Shown in pieces: positions 1-12,006 of a stretch of DNA of 60,000 nt. Below the pieces are notes generated by a model. That model worked only from the letters and a program-made list of their open reading frames with translations, had not been told where the DNA came from and ran no database searches. Every line of letters starts with the position of its first letter. The stretch's first letter is position 1. The DNA is from Apostichopus japonicus. Lineage: Eukaryota; Echinodermata; Holothuroidea; Aspidochirotida; Stichopodidae. Both the position numbers and the translations under genes were made by a program. The DNA is taken from NCBI RefSeq assembly GCF_037975245.1, contig NC_092568.1:7797501-7857500 (forward strand), written 5' to 3'.

Positions 1-140
1 ACCATTGATGGATGTCTTAGCTTCTTGTGTGTTACAATACAACACCTTTAACGGTGGTTTTTTTTATAAGGTGCAGCTGCACTCGTAACCCTCTTTGGCT
101 TTTTGGTTAAGTTTTTTGTTCCATTTATTTCTTCTTCTAG

Positions 141-311
141 TTTTGTCAAAAGCCACATGTTCATTCATATGATAATTATGCATGTGCCATATTTCGCTGC
201 CGGGAGAAAATCTTTCAGCGTTTTGTATTAGGTGTCATAGCCTGTGGACTGATCACGCAACTCTGCTGTATCGCATCCGTTTGCATCACTCGCGCTCCAC
301 TAGATCCCTAA
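141..311 (+). CDS. Possible terminal exon of an unidentified membrane protein (weakly tetraspanin-like)
   Basis: A strong acceptor (pyrimidine tract ending ttcttctag at 131-140) is followed by 56 open codons and TAA at 309-311. The translation has a Cys-rich start, then an EKIFQRF stretch, then about 20 hydrophobic residues (FVLGVIACGLITQLCCIASV) and a short tail ending in APLDP. A Cys-x-Glu-Lys stretch followed by a Gly/Cys-rich membrane helix and a short tail is how many tetraspanins end, but the CCG motif and the rest of the large loop would lie outside the window. Against it: no SEC23 upstream exons were found between here and 14979, so a plus-strand gene ending here would have to be nested in a SEC23 intron. 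A short minus-strand reading also exists over the same bases. Treat as a candidate only. Confidence 0.28.
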   Translation, partial: FCQKPHVHSYDNYACAIFRCREKIFQRFVLGVIACGLITQLCCIASVCITRAPLDP

Positions 312-3300
312 TATCACAGGCCATCAGGGAACAGTGGACAGAACCGGGAACCTTCTGTGAAAGGTTAAGCTCTCTTCGCATAATTTTACAGTCGATGAAG
401 TTTGACAAGATGAATGGAAAATATTAAATCGCCACTTTTCCTGTTAGACGTTTCTCGTGTCGGTTCGTTTGTAATATGGCATAAATTTTCAGGAATGGTA
501 ATATTTTGACAAGTTTGGTCATATATGGTTGCTGTTGCTTCATCTTGTAGGCTTATAATACAAATTTGTTGTTGGCTGATGGATCTTTAATGTATTCAAT
601 TTGTAAAGCAAATTCATACCATCACGAATTGAACTGAAAAGTGACAAAGAAGCTCTTAGAGAATCAACTTTTCTAGAAATAATGCTCCAATGATCCTCGT
701 CTAAAAAAAACTGGGGTACTTGAACTCGTAAAATTTCAGGAAGGGAATGGAGTTAAAGCAACATTTTTATGTCTGGTCAAACTAAAAACTTGTGACAGTT
801 TTGGAGTCTGGGACCGACCTTCCCGAAATATAAAACAACTTGAAATTGGTGGTCTTCCCTGTACATCAAACAATTCTCAAGGCTAAAATACAGTAATTAA
901 AATACATGCTCAGAAATCAGATAGACTGTCAGACTGTGTTTTTCCGTATAAATAAATAAATTATACTGTTGACACTGAAGGCACCAGTCCAGTACTATAG
1001 AAGTTTTTGCAAAATATATTTATATCTACCTACCCACCTACTAACTTGCACTTCTAATGCATGTATGTGGATATATGCAATTTCAGTAATATCTTCATCA
1101 AGTTGTTTGGAGCCATTGACTTTTCGATTCATCATTCTAAAGTGTCTCGGGTTATCATAGTGGTACAAAGAAACGTCTCATATTTATATTAACCAATGTT
1201 GTTCTTCTCTTCCCTGAAGCTATTTCTGGATAGTTTGTAAGGCGAACCCCTTTTAATCAAAAGGCTAGTTTACCCTCTGACTCAGTCAAGATTTGACATG
1301 AAAAGCAGTTCTCAGTCATGAAATGCTATACAGTTAATGTTAATCCATTGATCAGTCGGTAGGGTCATTGACCATTATCTTACACCACCCTCCATTCCGA
1401 GAACTCTCGGATGGATCCGATCAGTCAACTGCAGACGAGCGGTTCGAATGGTTTGATACATATATAGATATATATGTAACAGTACATATATATAGCCTGT
1501 TGTGCCAACTGATACAGTGATGAACAATGGGTTCAGATTCTATTGGTGTATTTGATCCTCTTGTTGTGAAAGTTGTTTATAAGTCAGTTTTGGAAGCTGG
1601 AGTATTTTAAACAAACACAACTTATGTAAGGGTATTTGAGTTCAAGGGATAGTACATCTATATTTTAATACCACATTTATGTTTGTTGGGGAAAGTACAG
1701 TACCACGTAACTTAACTTTAAATAGTTTATGATTTCTTTGGTTGGTCTTACACTCTTTTATTCCTTGTCAGGAAATCTTTTTTTTTTTCTGGTATGACCT
1801 GTATATCACAAATCCCCCTAACTTTTTTACATTTTTATTGAAAAATTAAACAAACTAAATGTCATTTTCCTAGAAATGGCATTTTGCAATCAGAAATGGT
1901 GGAATTCCTGATAACTGTACCCTCAGGAGACCAACATTTCATTTCATTACATAATTGGCTTTTCCACAACGAGATATATACACTTGCATCATAATTGATT
2001 CAAGATTTAGCACAACATAGTTGTGAAGGTTCCTTAGAAATCTTGGGGTATAACAAAATATGGACAGTCCCTTGTGCAGGCAAAGAAGAAAGAAAAATTT
2101 AAAAAAAACAAACATTTTTGATCAAATATGACGATACCAGGAGAGAATCTTTTCATTTGTTTGCTTGAACTTCTGTAAAAGCATCTCTGTGTTTAATTAT
2201 TATTAGTTTGGAGTATATTTTTTTTTTTTTTTAGGAAGTACACCAAGAGTATGATCAATGGATTATAGTTGATGATTCTGAAGACTTTGTCAAACATTTA
2301 CAAGTTTTTCTTCATTCATTTATCAATGATTTGGTTATTAAGTTTTCCCTTTCTGTGAACATTTTCACTTTTTTTACATTTTAGTATTATCCACAGAAGA
2401 TATTTGGTGGGATATTTGCCCCCACCCCCCCCCTCCCTATCACTTTGTTATGGAATAATCATGTTAATGTACTTCTACATACACTCTCTCATAGCTGGAT
2501 CATAGAACTTATCTATCTCAATTGTCTGTAAAAACACAATGTCATGCATATTAAAATTGTATTAAGGTTGGATGACATTGTTGCCATGGATTTTGTTGAC
2601 ATGTCTTAAGAACTGTTTCCGAGGTACTTTGCTAGTTGCTCTGTCACTTTCAAAGCACTAATGGAGTCTTAATTAGATGTTACAAATACTAAATCAACAG
2701 ACTGGTGAGATAAGAGACTGCTAAAAGAGCTCTATATTGACATAAACAGAAGAAGGTTTTGTAGAGCTGTTAATTAAGAAGAAAACATGTATGCAATTCA
2801 AAAAAATTACTAGCGTGGATATGACACAGTAATAATGTAATAGATGTTTACAGGACAGGAGAGCTTCCCTGTACAGAATACAAACTCTTTTACAGTATGG
2901 ACAATATTAAGTAGCATACAAGCTGATTGCTTGAATGGCAGAACACTTCAAAATTATAGTATTCTTGACCTATATAAATGTAATAATATGTAAGTATATA
3001 TATGTAATGAATTTGATGCCAAACCAAGTTCTACTCATCAGATACTGTATAATTTAAGAGTACCAAATGAAGAAAATTGATTTTAAACATTAATGGTTTG
3101 CTTTGGAATGGAATTAACATTGATATGCAACAGTTTCTGCATGACCAAAAAAAAAAAAAAAAAAAAAAAACCTTATATAGAATATTTTGAATAGAAAATC
3201 ACTTAACTTCAGAATTTGCGATTCCTTTAATTACTTGCTAATTATTGTTCATTGCAACATCTCGGAAGGTTGCCTTAGCTTGGTCCACAGCAATCTTAAC

Positions 3301-5771
3301 TATGTTGAGCAATACTTTGAAAGTTTGGTGAAAATTATCTGAAGTGTACACTACAGCAACTAAGCTCAAAAAGGCGTTTCAATTTGAAGTAGCCAAGGGT
3401 ACCGTACTGCTGGACCCACATATTTATTAAGAGAGCAAAAAATGACCAAATTTGGTACTCAGATTTAAAGATATAAAGAGCAGATGTAGTAGTACACAAA
3501 ATTTTGGTAATTATCATTATGTTATGAGCCTCTAAAAAATGTAAAAGTTTGAACCTAACTTGCTCAGTCCCTAGCTGAGTGTCTGTTGTTTTCGTATGTT
3601 TAGGAAGGTTTGTATATGCAAACTCTCTGCAAATTCACAGATACCAAACAGGGGGAAAATGTGCATTTGTATAGTTAACAAGCATAAATGCACATTTTTT
3701 TCCCTCATTTAGTTCTTGGTCGCTTTCCAGCCTGGATATGAAAATGTAACCAATATGGATTTCCTCTCTTTCTTAGTTTTAGAATATATGTACTCACAAT
3801 TGTGTCCGTTTCTTTCCAAAATCACACCACAGCACACCAGAAACACCCCTGGAACTAGGGTGCTATTTCAGTACCCTCTGGAGCCTTCTTTTCTTAAATG
3901 TGAAACACCTTTTACCAATTTTACTTTATATGCCAAACATGGATCATGAATTTAATTTCTTTGAAGTGACTGTGCAAAAAATTATGAATTTTTTGGGATC
4001 AGGCACCACCAGGGTCTATCTCACACGAGGTCTCTAAAAGTTGCGGATGTCGTTTATGCCAATTATGGTCACCCAGGAAGTGACATTGACGTTACTGTAC
4101 ATCCATATCATTGCTTAATATGGGTGTCTATTGCTGTAGAAAGGGTCACTTTACAGTCACTGCCAATTGATACATGAAAGAGTGAAAGAATATCAAATAT
4201 TATCATGACTTGTACTTTTTCACTTATAGAGCAGCCCTGCACCATCTATCCCATGTTCATGATTAATCACCACATGTTCGTGTGGAAACCGAGTTTTAAC
4301 AAGATATGTGTACATATTATTCCCTCTTCTAAAATTTATAATCTTTATTAATTTCTCTGATGTCACAGTGAATGTCTTTACAAATTTATCATAAAAAATT
4401 AAAACAACATGTAAAAAAAATTTGCCGGAGGGGTTTTAATTATAAATTTATAAGTAATCAGATTAAATGAGACTTTCAGTCGTTCGAAAAATATATCATC
4501 AAAACCCAGATCCATTTATGGTGGCAATCTGAAAAAGTATCCTCTGGAAATATCCTGTTAAGAGTGTTTTCTTTGACCACCCTTAACATAGATCATGGAG
4601 TCTCTTGATTAATCAGCTGAGGCTCGAATCAATCTCCAGGGAGTCTAAAGTGAGTTCAAATTACTAAGAAAATATTTAAAGCTTCATATTTAAAAACCAA
4701 ATCTGGAAACAAGTATGCATTGGTCTCTCATCGTTATCTCAAGCCTAGTAAGGTTTTTTACCTTTTTTTTTTTTTTTTGGCTAGATTAGGTACAAATTCT
4801 TTGGTTTGCAAGAAGAAAATCACAAGATCTGGCATTTTACAGACATTAATGTATTTGTATGGAAGTAAATGCTGATGTTAGGTTATGTTAAGCCGGGTAC
4901 AGGCTTTTCCAGTAAAACTCTGCAGAATGAATGGAAAGCCACTGGATTTGGGAATAAAGTAAAGAATAAATAAATCATACAAGCACAAAGGGAAGTACAC
5001 ATGGTGGGTAGATCCTGATTAATTTCCCATTGTCTTAACAAGGGGACGTGAACTGTATGGAAGTAGCGCAAATCGGTTCATACACATTTACATTGTGTAT
5101 GGAACAATGTGGTTTAATGTCCTGCTTAGATGTGAATGCTCTTCAGCCATTCATCTTGACCTCAGGTTTGCACTTGCCTTCATATTAAGGATCTAGGGTT
5201 TATCTCTCTAATTCCCATCCCCCCATGCACCTCCCCTCCCCCTCCATTGCCTGTTCCCCAAGCCACGCTCTTCCCCTCTTCTCCACTCATTTTCACCACC
5301 CTCCCCCCTCCCCTTCTCCCCAAATCAGCAAGTTGCTTTGAAGAACCAGCAACATAAGTTTGCTGCAGTTTAAATGCTTCATCATTATCATCGTGGATGA
5401 CATGATGGGTAGATGCGAGTCATTCTTTGCAGTGATATTTAGCAACTCGCATTGGGATTTCCAAAGGACTTGTTGTCCGATGGTTTAAACCTCATAAAAG
5501 TAATAAGTTTCTGCATGGTCAACTACTGGATTTTAACTTTCTTCAAAATATCCTCTCTCATGTTGAGTATTGCAATAATCTGGTAGTTGCTCCGTATAGA
5601 CCTAAATTAGTTTCTTCTGTCCTTGGCAATTTGGCCTAAGGGCAATTCTACATTTAATAATCAGAGATTCCTTCGATTTGGTCCCACTTGGACTTGGTAG
5701 AATGCACACAAGTGAGGCGATTGATAATCAGTGAAATAAAGCCCAAAATGAGTTTTCTCTTTTCTTTTTTT
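312..5771. other. AT-rich non-coding stretch
   Basis: No exon with plausible splice borders and a recognisable protein was found. It holds mononucleotide runs (about 23 A at 3148-3170, T runs at 2218-2232 and 4763-4779), C-rich tracts near 2420-2435 and 5217-5320, and short TA-rich palindromes around 1460-1495. Open frames here are short and low-complexity. It is probably part of a large SEC23 intron or intergenic DNA. Confidence 0.5.
951..960 (+). terminator. Candidate poly(A) signals (two overlapping AATAAA)
   Basis: Two overlapping AATAAA hexamers lie about 640 bases after the TAA at 309-311, and could end the transcript of the candidate exon at 141-311. AATAAA is frequent by chance in AT-rich DNA, so support is weak. 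Confidence 0.2.
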
Positions 5772-5833
5772 GGTTCCTTGCTTTAGCAAAAGGAACCTAT
5801 GCAGTCAGGTTGGCGTGTGTGTGTGTGTATGTA

Positions 5834-5864
<31 letters not shown>

Positions 5865-8441
5865 CTGTGACACTTGCTTGGGTACGCTCTATCTCAATAA
5901 GGGAATGTTGGATTGAGGCCAAACTTGGACTATAGATCCGCCATATGGAGAAGGTGTGCCCTATTGTTTTTGGTGCCCACAAAGGTCACCAAAGGTCAGT
6001 TATGGTCCAAAAACCGAAAATATTAAAACTGCAATAACTCCCAGTGCCAATGTGCGACAAGATTGATATTTTGGGACAAGTTGTGAACTGGTTAGGGGAG
6101 CATTTTCAAACTTAACGGTCATGTGATCCGAGGTCACCAAAGGTCAATTAATGATAAAAAACTAGTATTTTTGCAATAACTTGAGAACGAAATGTCTGTT
6201 AGGGTTGGGAGTTGCCTCAATGTAATCCAATTGTCGACCCGCATCTGGGTGACCCTTGACCTCAATTTGACCTCTGGTGACCTTTTCATGTTTTTGGGAT
6301 TTTTACAGTTTTGATGCTATTTTCAGATGTCAAAGGTACCTTCTGATCATAAATGTCAATAGTTTGACCCCGTGTGACCTTTATGTGCGAAGTTATATGG
6401 GGTCAAAGTTTTTCGGTCGGAGTTAGGATGGTTGTACAGACTTTTCGTTTTGTTTTTTGGAATCAGGAGATTAAACTACATCTGAAACCAAGGTCAAAAG
6501 GTCAAAGGTCACATTAGAAAAAATGTGCTTATTTTGGGAGGAAACGAGCAAAAAAGAAAATGTTTGGTTTTGATGCTAGATTTGGATATCAAAGGTACCT
6601 TCCGATCAAAAATGTCAATTGGTTGACACCCGTGTGACCTTCGTGAGCGAAGTTATACGAGGTCAAAGTTAATTTTCAGACATTTAATGCAACAACTCCC
6701 AGTTCCGAGATGTGACATGGTTGATATTTTTGGACAAGTTGCAAATGGTATAGGGGAATATTTTCAAACTTAACGGTCATGTGATCCGAGGTCACCAAAG
6801 GTCAATTAATGTAAAAAAACTAGTATTTTGGGGGTAGAAAATGGGCACAGAAAAAAATGTTTGATTTTTTATAGTTTGATGCTCTAATTTAGGTCTCATC
6901 AATCAAAAATGTCAATAAGTTGACCCAAGGTGACCTTTGTATGTTAAGTTATATGAGGTCAAAGTTAATTTTCAGACATTTAGTGTAATAACTCCCAGTG
7001 CCAAGGTGTTACACAGTTGATATTTTGAGACAAGTTGCAAATGGTATAGGGGAATATTTTCAAACTTAACGGTCATGTGATCTGAGGTCACCAAAGGTCA
7101 ATTAATGATAAAAAACTAGTATTTTTTGCGATAACGTGAGAACAAATTGTCCGTTAGGGTTGGGAGTTGCTTCAATGTAATCCAATTGTCGACCCGCATC
7201 TGGGTGACCCTTGACCTCAATTTGACCTCTGGTGACCTTTTTAGTGTTTTGTGGATTTTTACAGTTTCGATGCTATTTTCAGATGTTAAAGGTAACTTCT
7301 GATCATAAATGTCAATGGGTTGACCCCCGTGTGACCTTCGTGTGCGAAGTTATATGAGGTCAAAGTTAATTTTCAGACATTTAATGCAATAACTCCCAGT
7401 TCCAAGGTGTGACAAGGTTGATATTTTTGGAGTAGTTGCAAATGGTATAGGGGAATATTTTCAAACTTAACGGTCATGTGATACAAGGTCATCAAAGGTC
7501 AATGAATGATAAAAAACTAGTATTTTTGCGATAACTTGAGAACAAATTGTCCGTTAGAGTTGGGAGTTGCTTCAATTCAATCCAATTGTCGACCCGCATC
7601 TGGGTGACCCTTGACCTCAATTTGACCTCTGGTGACCTTTTTAGTGTTTTGATGATTTTTACAGTTTCGATGCTATTTTCAGATGTTAAAGGTACCTTCT
7701 GATCATAAATGTCAATGGGTTGACCCCCATTTGACCTTCGTGTTATTTGTTATTAAGTTATTTGAGGTCAAAGTTAATTTTCACACATTTAATGCAATAA
7801 CTCCCAGTGCCAAGGTGTGACAAGGTTGATTTTTTTGGACAAGTTGCAAATGGTATAGGGGAATATTTTCAAACTTAACGGTCATGTGATCCAAGGTCAC
7901 CAAAGGTCAGCTAATGTTAAAAAAGTAGTATTATGGGGGGAGAAAATGGGCAAAGAAAAAATGTTTGAATTTTTACAGTCATGCTCTATTTAGGTCTCAC
8001 CAATCAAAAATGTCAATTGGTTGACCTCCGGGTGACCTTTGTGTGTGAAGTTACATACAAGTTCAAAAGTTAATTTTTTGACATTTAATGCAATTAAATC
8101 TCAATGCCAAGGTGTGACATGGTTGATATTTTGGGACAAGTTGTGAATGGGGTGGTGGAACATTTTGAAACTTAAAGGTCATGTCATCTGAGGTCACCAT
8201 TGTTATCATATCTGTTGACACGCTTGTAGGTCTCTTATATTTCTTACATTTTCGACGCCATATTTAGATCTGAAAAGTGCCTTTTGATAAAAAATCTGAT
8301 CACATTTTGTGATCACAAAAGTGTTGGCTATAGTGTTGGTTACTTTATGGGAACATGTAGGACCACAATTACTTGGACTATTTCAGCCCAATCTTGCTTG
8401 CTAATATTATGTGTATTGTCATATACCCCAAGCAAGGAACC
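5772..8441. mobile_element. TGACC/AGGTCA-rich repeat element with short inverted ends
   Basis: A 12 bp inverted repeat bounds the block: GGTTCCTTGCTT at 5772-5783 and its complement at 8430-8441. The left end also folds into a hairpin (GGTTCCTTGC/GCAAAAGGAACC, 5772-5797). Next comes a TG microsatellite (5815-5866), then an irregular tandem array. The landmark cttaacggtc (cttaaaggtc in the last copy) recurs at 6111, 6769, 7065, 7465, 7874 and 8171, with spacings of 658, 296, 400, 409 and 297. A second landmark (gcatctgggtgacccttgac) occurs near 6242, 7197 and 7598. No transposase or reverse transcriptase frame is visible, so it would be non-autonomous if mobile. The tandem array is directly seen; its status as a single mobile unit is inference. 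Confidence 0.55.
5815..5866. repeat. (TG)n / TATG microsatellite
   Basis: Alternating TG interrupted by TATG steps lies just inside the left end of the TGACC-rich element. The Thr-His repeat that can be translated from the other strand is a by-product. Confidence 0.9.
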
Positions 8442-10675
8442 ACAGTGCCCTTGGGCTCTTGTTTAATAAAAGTAGTGGTGAGACTCCAAACGGTCATTAA
8501 AATCCTTCGTCTTCTTTTCAAATTGGTCTGTGCAAGCAAATTTGTAGATCGATTTGAAGATATTTACTGGAATGTTTGTTAAAGGCTTTTAAGCTTGAAG
8601 ATGCAGTCTTTTATCCTCTTCTAGTTCTCCCCTCTTCCTGTTTTTCTCTTCATTTTTTTTGGTCCGTTTCAAAACTCTCTGAAGTAGAAACTGGTATGTG
8701 TCAAGTTATTTCTCGCTTCAGAAAACCCTTCTCATTATTAAAAGCAATTAACAACGATACCGAGCTTCGTTTCTAGGTGGGTAGGTCAAGAGGTCGGAGG
8801 GAGTGACTAAACTGTAAACAAGGAATGCCGTAATCGACCATTAAACTCTGAGGGACTGATTTCGGACCCAGGATACTATATAAAGTTAGCAGGGATTGGC
8901 CCAATAATGGACAGACAGCATTTGAATCCATCAGAGATTACTTCCAATTGGTTACGTAATTTAGATGAATGTTTGATGAGTCAACAGTTATAATTCTAGA
9001 TTTGCTTAGAATTGGAGGGGCAGAAAATGTCAATCCTTCTCTGAACAGTTTTGAAGTTACTGTAGTTTACAAAGTGAGCTAAACAGGTAATGCTTTGTCA
9101 TGAGTAATACACTTGAGTGGAATAGGGTCAAACTTTAGATTGTGGAAATGAGAATATTAAAGATGGGTTTGAAATCCTACAGGTAAAAGGAGAAAGCAGA
9201 ATTGTGTTTGTCTCTTTCCTTTTCTGAGTGCCTACCAAGCACCCCACATACAGCTCTCTCCCCCCTCCCCTGCCCCTTCCTCAGGTATTTTGTTACTATA
9301 CTACAAATAGTATGTTATAACCACACATTAAATTCTCTCCTCTGGAAACAGAATTAAATTCATTGCACATTATTTTGAGTCCCACTCTTTGGTATGAGAT
9401 GAGTAGAAAAATTTAGAAAATATATCAGGGGGAACCCAAATTTGTCGCTATACAGTATATCAAGTTAACTAAAAGTATTATTAAACGAATTAACTACTTC
9501 TATACATTTTTCCTTTTGTTTGCATTAATCTCTTTTTCTTTCTTTGTTCTGTCACCTTAGACATTTTTTTGATCTTTTGGTCATCAAATTCCATTGATTT
9601 GACACAAAGATACCAAGTTTAACTAATATTAAGATTCTGTCTAGATTTTTGGCACATTTTGAACATGGGAGTAATCAGTTATTTTATTTGCCTTCCAGAA
9701 AGACAGACTTTCATTATATCCTAATCACATACAAAAATCAAATCAGAACTCGTCTAGACTGTCCTGCACTATTTTCATTCATGATTTAAAGCAAATCACG
9801 ATAACCAAGCTACTTGTTCTGCATTCTTGTTTGGATTTTAGTATAAAATAGTAAGGAAACTTTTAAAAATATCAAACTGTTTAAAGCAATCTGAGCCTAA
9901 CCAAAAAGTTTTGTGCTGTATTAAAAAGGCTCACTTGTCTTGATCAAACTGTGTAGGAAAAGGTTTGATTGAAGCGCTTGAAATTTAATCAAAAGGTATC
10001 ATGCCATGCTACCTAGATAGTCTTTATTACACATTGCAGTTCAACATACAGTACAGACAAATAGCTAAAATGGTGCCCAATATTGCTTTTCCAGCTTCAC
10101 TGGTACTTGAAAAGAATTTTAAACACATCTAAAATCTCTTTTGTTTATTCCTTCATTTTTAAATTTTTTTTTAATGCAATTGAGTTTCAGCATGGAGCTA
10201 TTACCAAAGCTCCATGGTTTCAGTAACTACTTTGTCCTCTTATTAACACAATGTGATCATTATGCTCAAGCTCTTTAGCAAACACCAGATGACATTCCAA
10301 ATTCTCACCTGTTCTGAAGGCCAATCCATACCATTCACAGGTACATTATGATGTCATCGCTCATTGTGATTTTAAACTCCACAAGAAAAAAAAACAATTT
10401 AATGATGAAAAATGATCCTTGTAACCAAGATTGTCGGAAATGTGATAATTCCTACGCTGCAACGAAAAGCCAACTCACCTATAGATTTCCCAAAGATAAA
10501 ATTGTGCCAACTTTTTCACAGCACAGTTATAATCCCAAATTAATGCTGCTCAGTTTCAAACTGTACGTGTTCAGAGGAAGTCTGCTTGTGATTGGGAGAG
10601 CTGCTATTTGTAGTCCCGGCTGTGTCTACCACGTTGCTTCATGTGTGCTTGGGACTAGAGTCTATAAATAACAGC
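8442..10675. other. Non-coding stretch, no gene seen
   Basis: Short open frames at 8284-8776 and 10348-10671 lack splice signals, composition change or family resemblance. A C-rich run lies near 9259-9280. Nothing else is supported. Confidence 0.5.
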
Positions 10676-11045
10676 ATTGAGTTGTACTATTACTCAATGT
10701 GTTTGGAAGTGGACTTTATTTTTGGTACATGAATATTCAGTGATATGAATACACACACTACTCAGTAAAATAATTCACAGAATTGAGATGTATCGTTGTT
10801 ACTCAGGGTGTTTGAACTGGGCTTTATTTTGGGTATATGAATATTCAGTGAAATGAATATACACACTACTCAGTAAAATAATTCACAGAATTGAGATGTA
10901 TTGTTGTTACTCAGGTTGTTTGAACTGGGCTTTATTTTTGGTATTTGAATATTCAGTGAAATGAATATACAGTACTACTCATTAAAATAATTGACAGAAT
11001 TGAGATGTATTGTTTATACTCATTGTGTTTTTAAACTGGGCTTGA
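10676..11045. repeat. ~108 bp tandem repeat, about 3.4 copies
   Basis: The landmark attgagatgta (attgagttgta in the first copy) recurs at 10676, 10782, 10890 and 10999, a period of 106-109. The units also share a gaatattcagtgaaatgaat segment. The last copy decays after about 11040. Confidence 0.85.
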
Positions 11046-11504
11046 TTTTGAAACTGAATTAGTCAGAGGGAATGAAAAGTGACATACACCGTTCATTAAA
11101 TGGAATTCAGTTTAAAATTATGTAGACTTGTTATCTTTTATATTTAGCGACTTATGGCCAGGGACGAAAAATACGTATTTGTTAAATTGCCTCAAGTGAA
11201 ATTTACTTTTTTTAGAACCTCGTCTTATCATGTATATCTACAGTACAGTACTGTGATATATATATACAAACTGAATTGAAAATTGAACCAGACTTTTCAA
11301 CATAAAGTGGAAGTCACTATATTATATCAATTGTGATACAGTTTGGTTTGACAAAAAGAAAGTATTGGAGATCCCGACAGCAGTCATAAAGGGGTATATA
11401 TAGTATGTGTTAGTATGTCAGGATATATCAGTAAATTATGGAAATTAATAGTACCAGACAGGTATGCAGGTATAATTGTGGATTTTAAAACTATAAAGTA
11501 AAGT

Positions 11505-11625
11505 AAAACTGTTAGCAAACTGCTTATCCACTAGAGAGCCTTTGTAAGAGAATGTGTAAAAGTAAGTTGGTCTGACGTTTCGATCCTAGCAGGATCTTCT
11601 TCAAAGGCTAAATGACAAGATTTTA
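11505..11625 (-). mobile_element. Retroelement fragment with a hammerhead-like core
   Basis: Bases 11505-11570 recur at 55111-55176, and the right part recurs inverted at 27091-27150, so this belongs to a dispersed family. Read on the minus strand, 11577-11604 gives TTGAAGA, a perfect GATCC/GGATC stem with a TGCTA loop, then GAAAC. That is the layout of a hammerhead ribozyme core (CTGANGA, helix II, GAAA), with the first C replaced by T. Penelope-like retroelements are known to carry such motifs, so one of those is my guess. The C-to-T change at a key core position suggests it no longer cleaves. Confidence 0.5.
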
Positions 11626-11992
11626 AAACTAGTGTAACTTTTGTTTCAATACCAACTTGTATTTAGCTGAATACAAAATGATTTCACCTCATGATCTGCC
11701 CAGTTATCATCATTGTTGACTCAAACAGGAGTGTACATACTATACAACATAAATGCTATATTTAGCAACTTTGTAGTGGCAACCCGTAGGACATCTGCTC
11801 CCGTGCCACTATAACGGGTAATTAGACATTTCCTCATTCTCAACATTTTCCTAAATGTTTCCAGACTCCGGGGGTGGTATTTAATAATCCATCACCGGTG
11901 AACTTTAAATTAGTGTTGTATTACATATTACTGTCACTATTAGAGAGCATTTCACTCGGAAATCTTCCTTCATGAATAAAAAATATCTTAAT

Positions 11993-12006
11993 GTTACCAT
12001 GGTAAC
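11993..12006. promoter_or_regulatory. Perfect 14 bp palindrome matching an X-box (RFX site)
   Basis: GTTACCATGGTAAC is its own reverse complement and fits the published RFX X-box form GTNRCC-N(0-3)-RGYAAC. RFX factors drive ciliary genes in animals. There is no nearby first exon to attach it to, so a role is unproven. Confidence 0.3.

Noticed and set aside
3716-3949. 77-residue plus-strand frame
   Set aside because: Considered as a missing SEC23 exon; the translation does not resemble any SEC23 segment and has no acceptor/donor pair in phase.
10348-10671. 107-residue open frame
   Set aside because: No splice context, no recognisable domain, composition like its surroundings.
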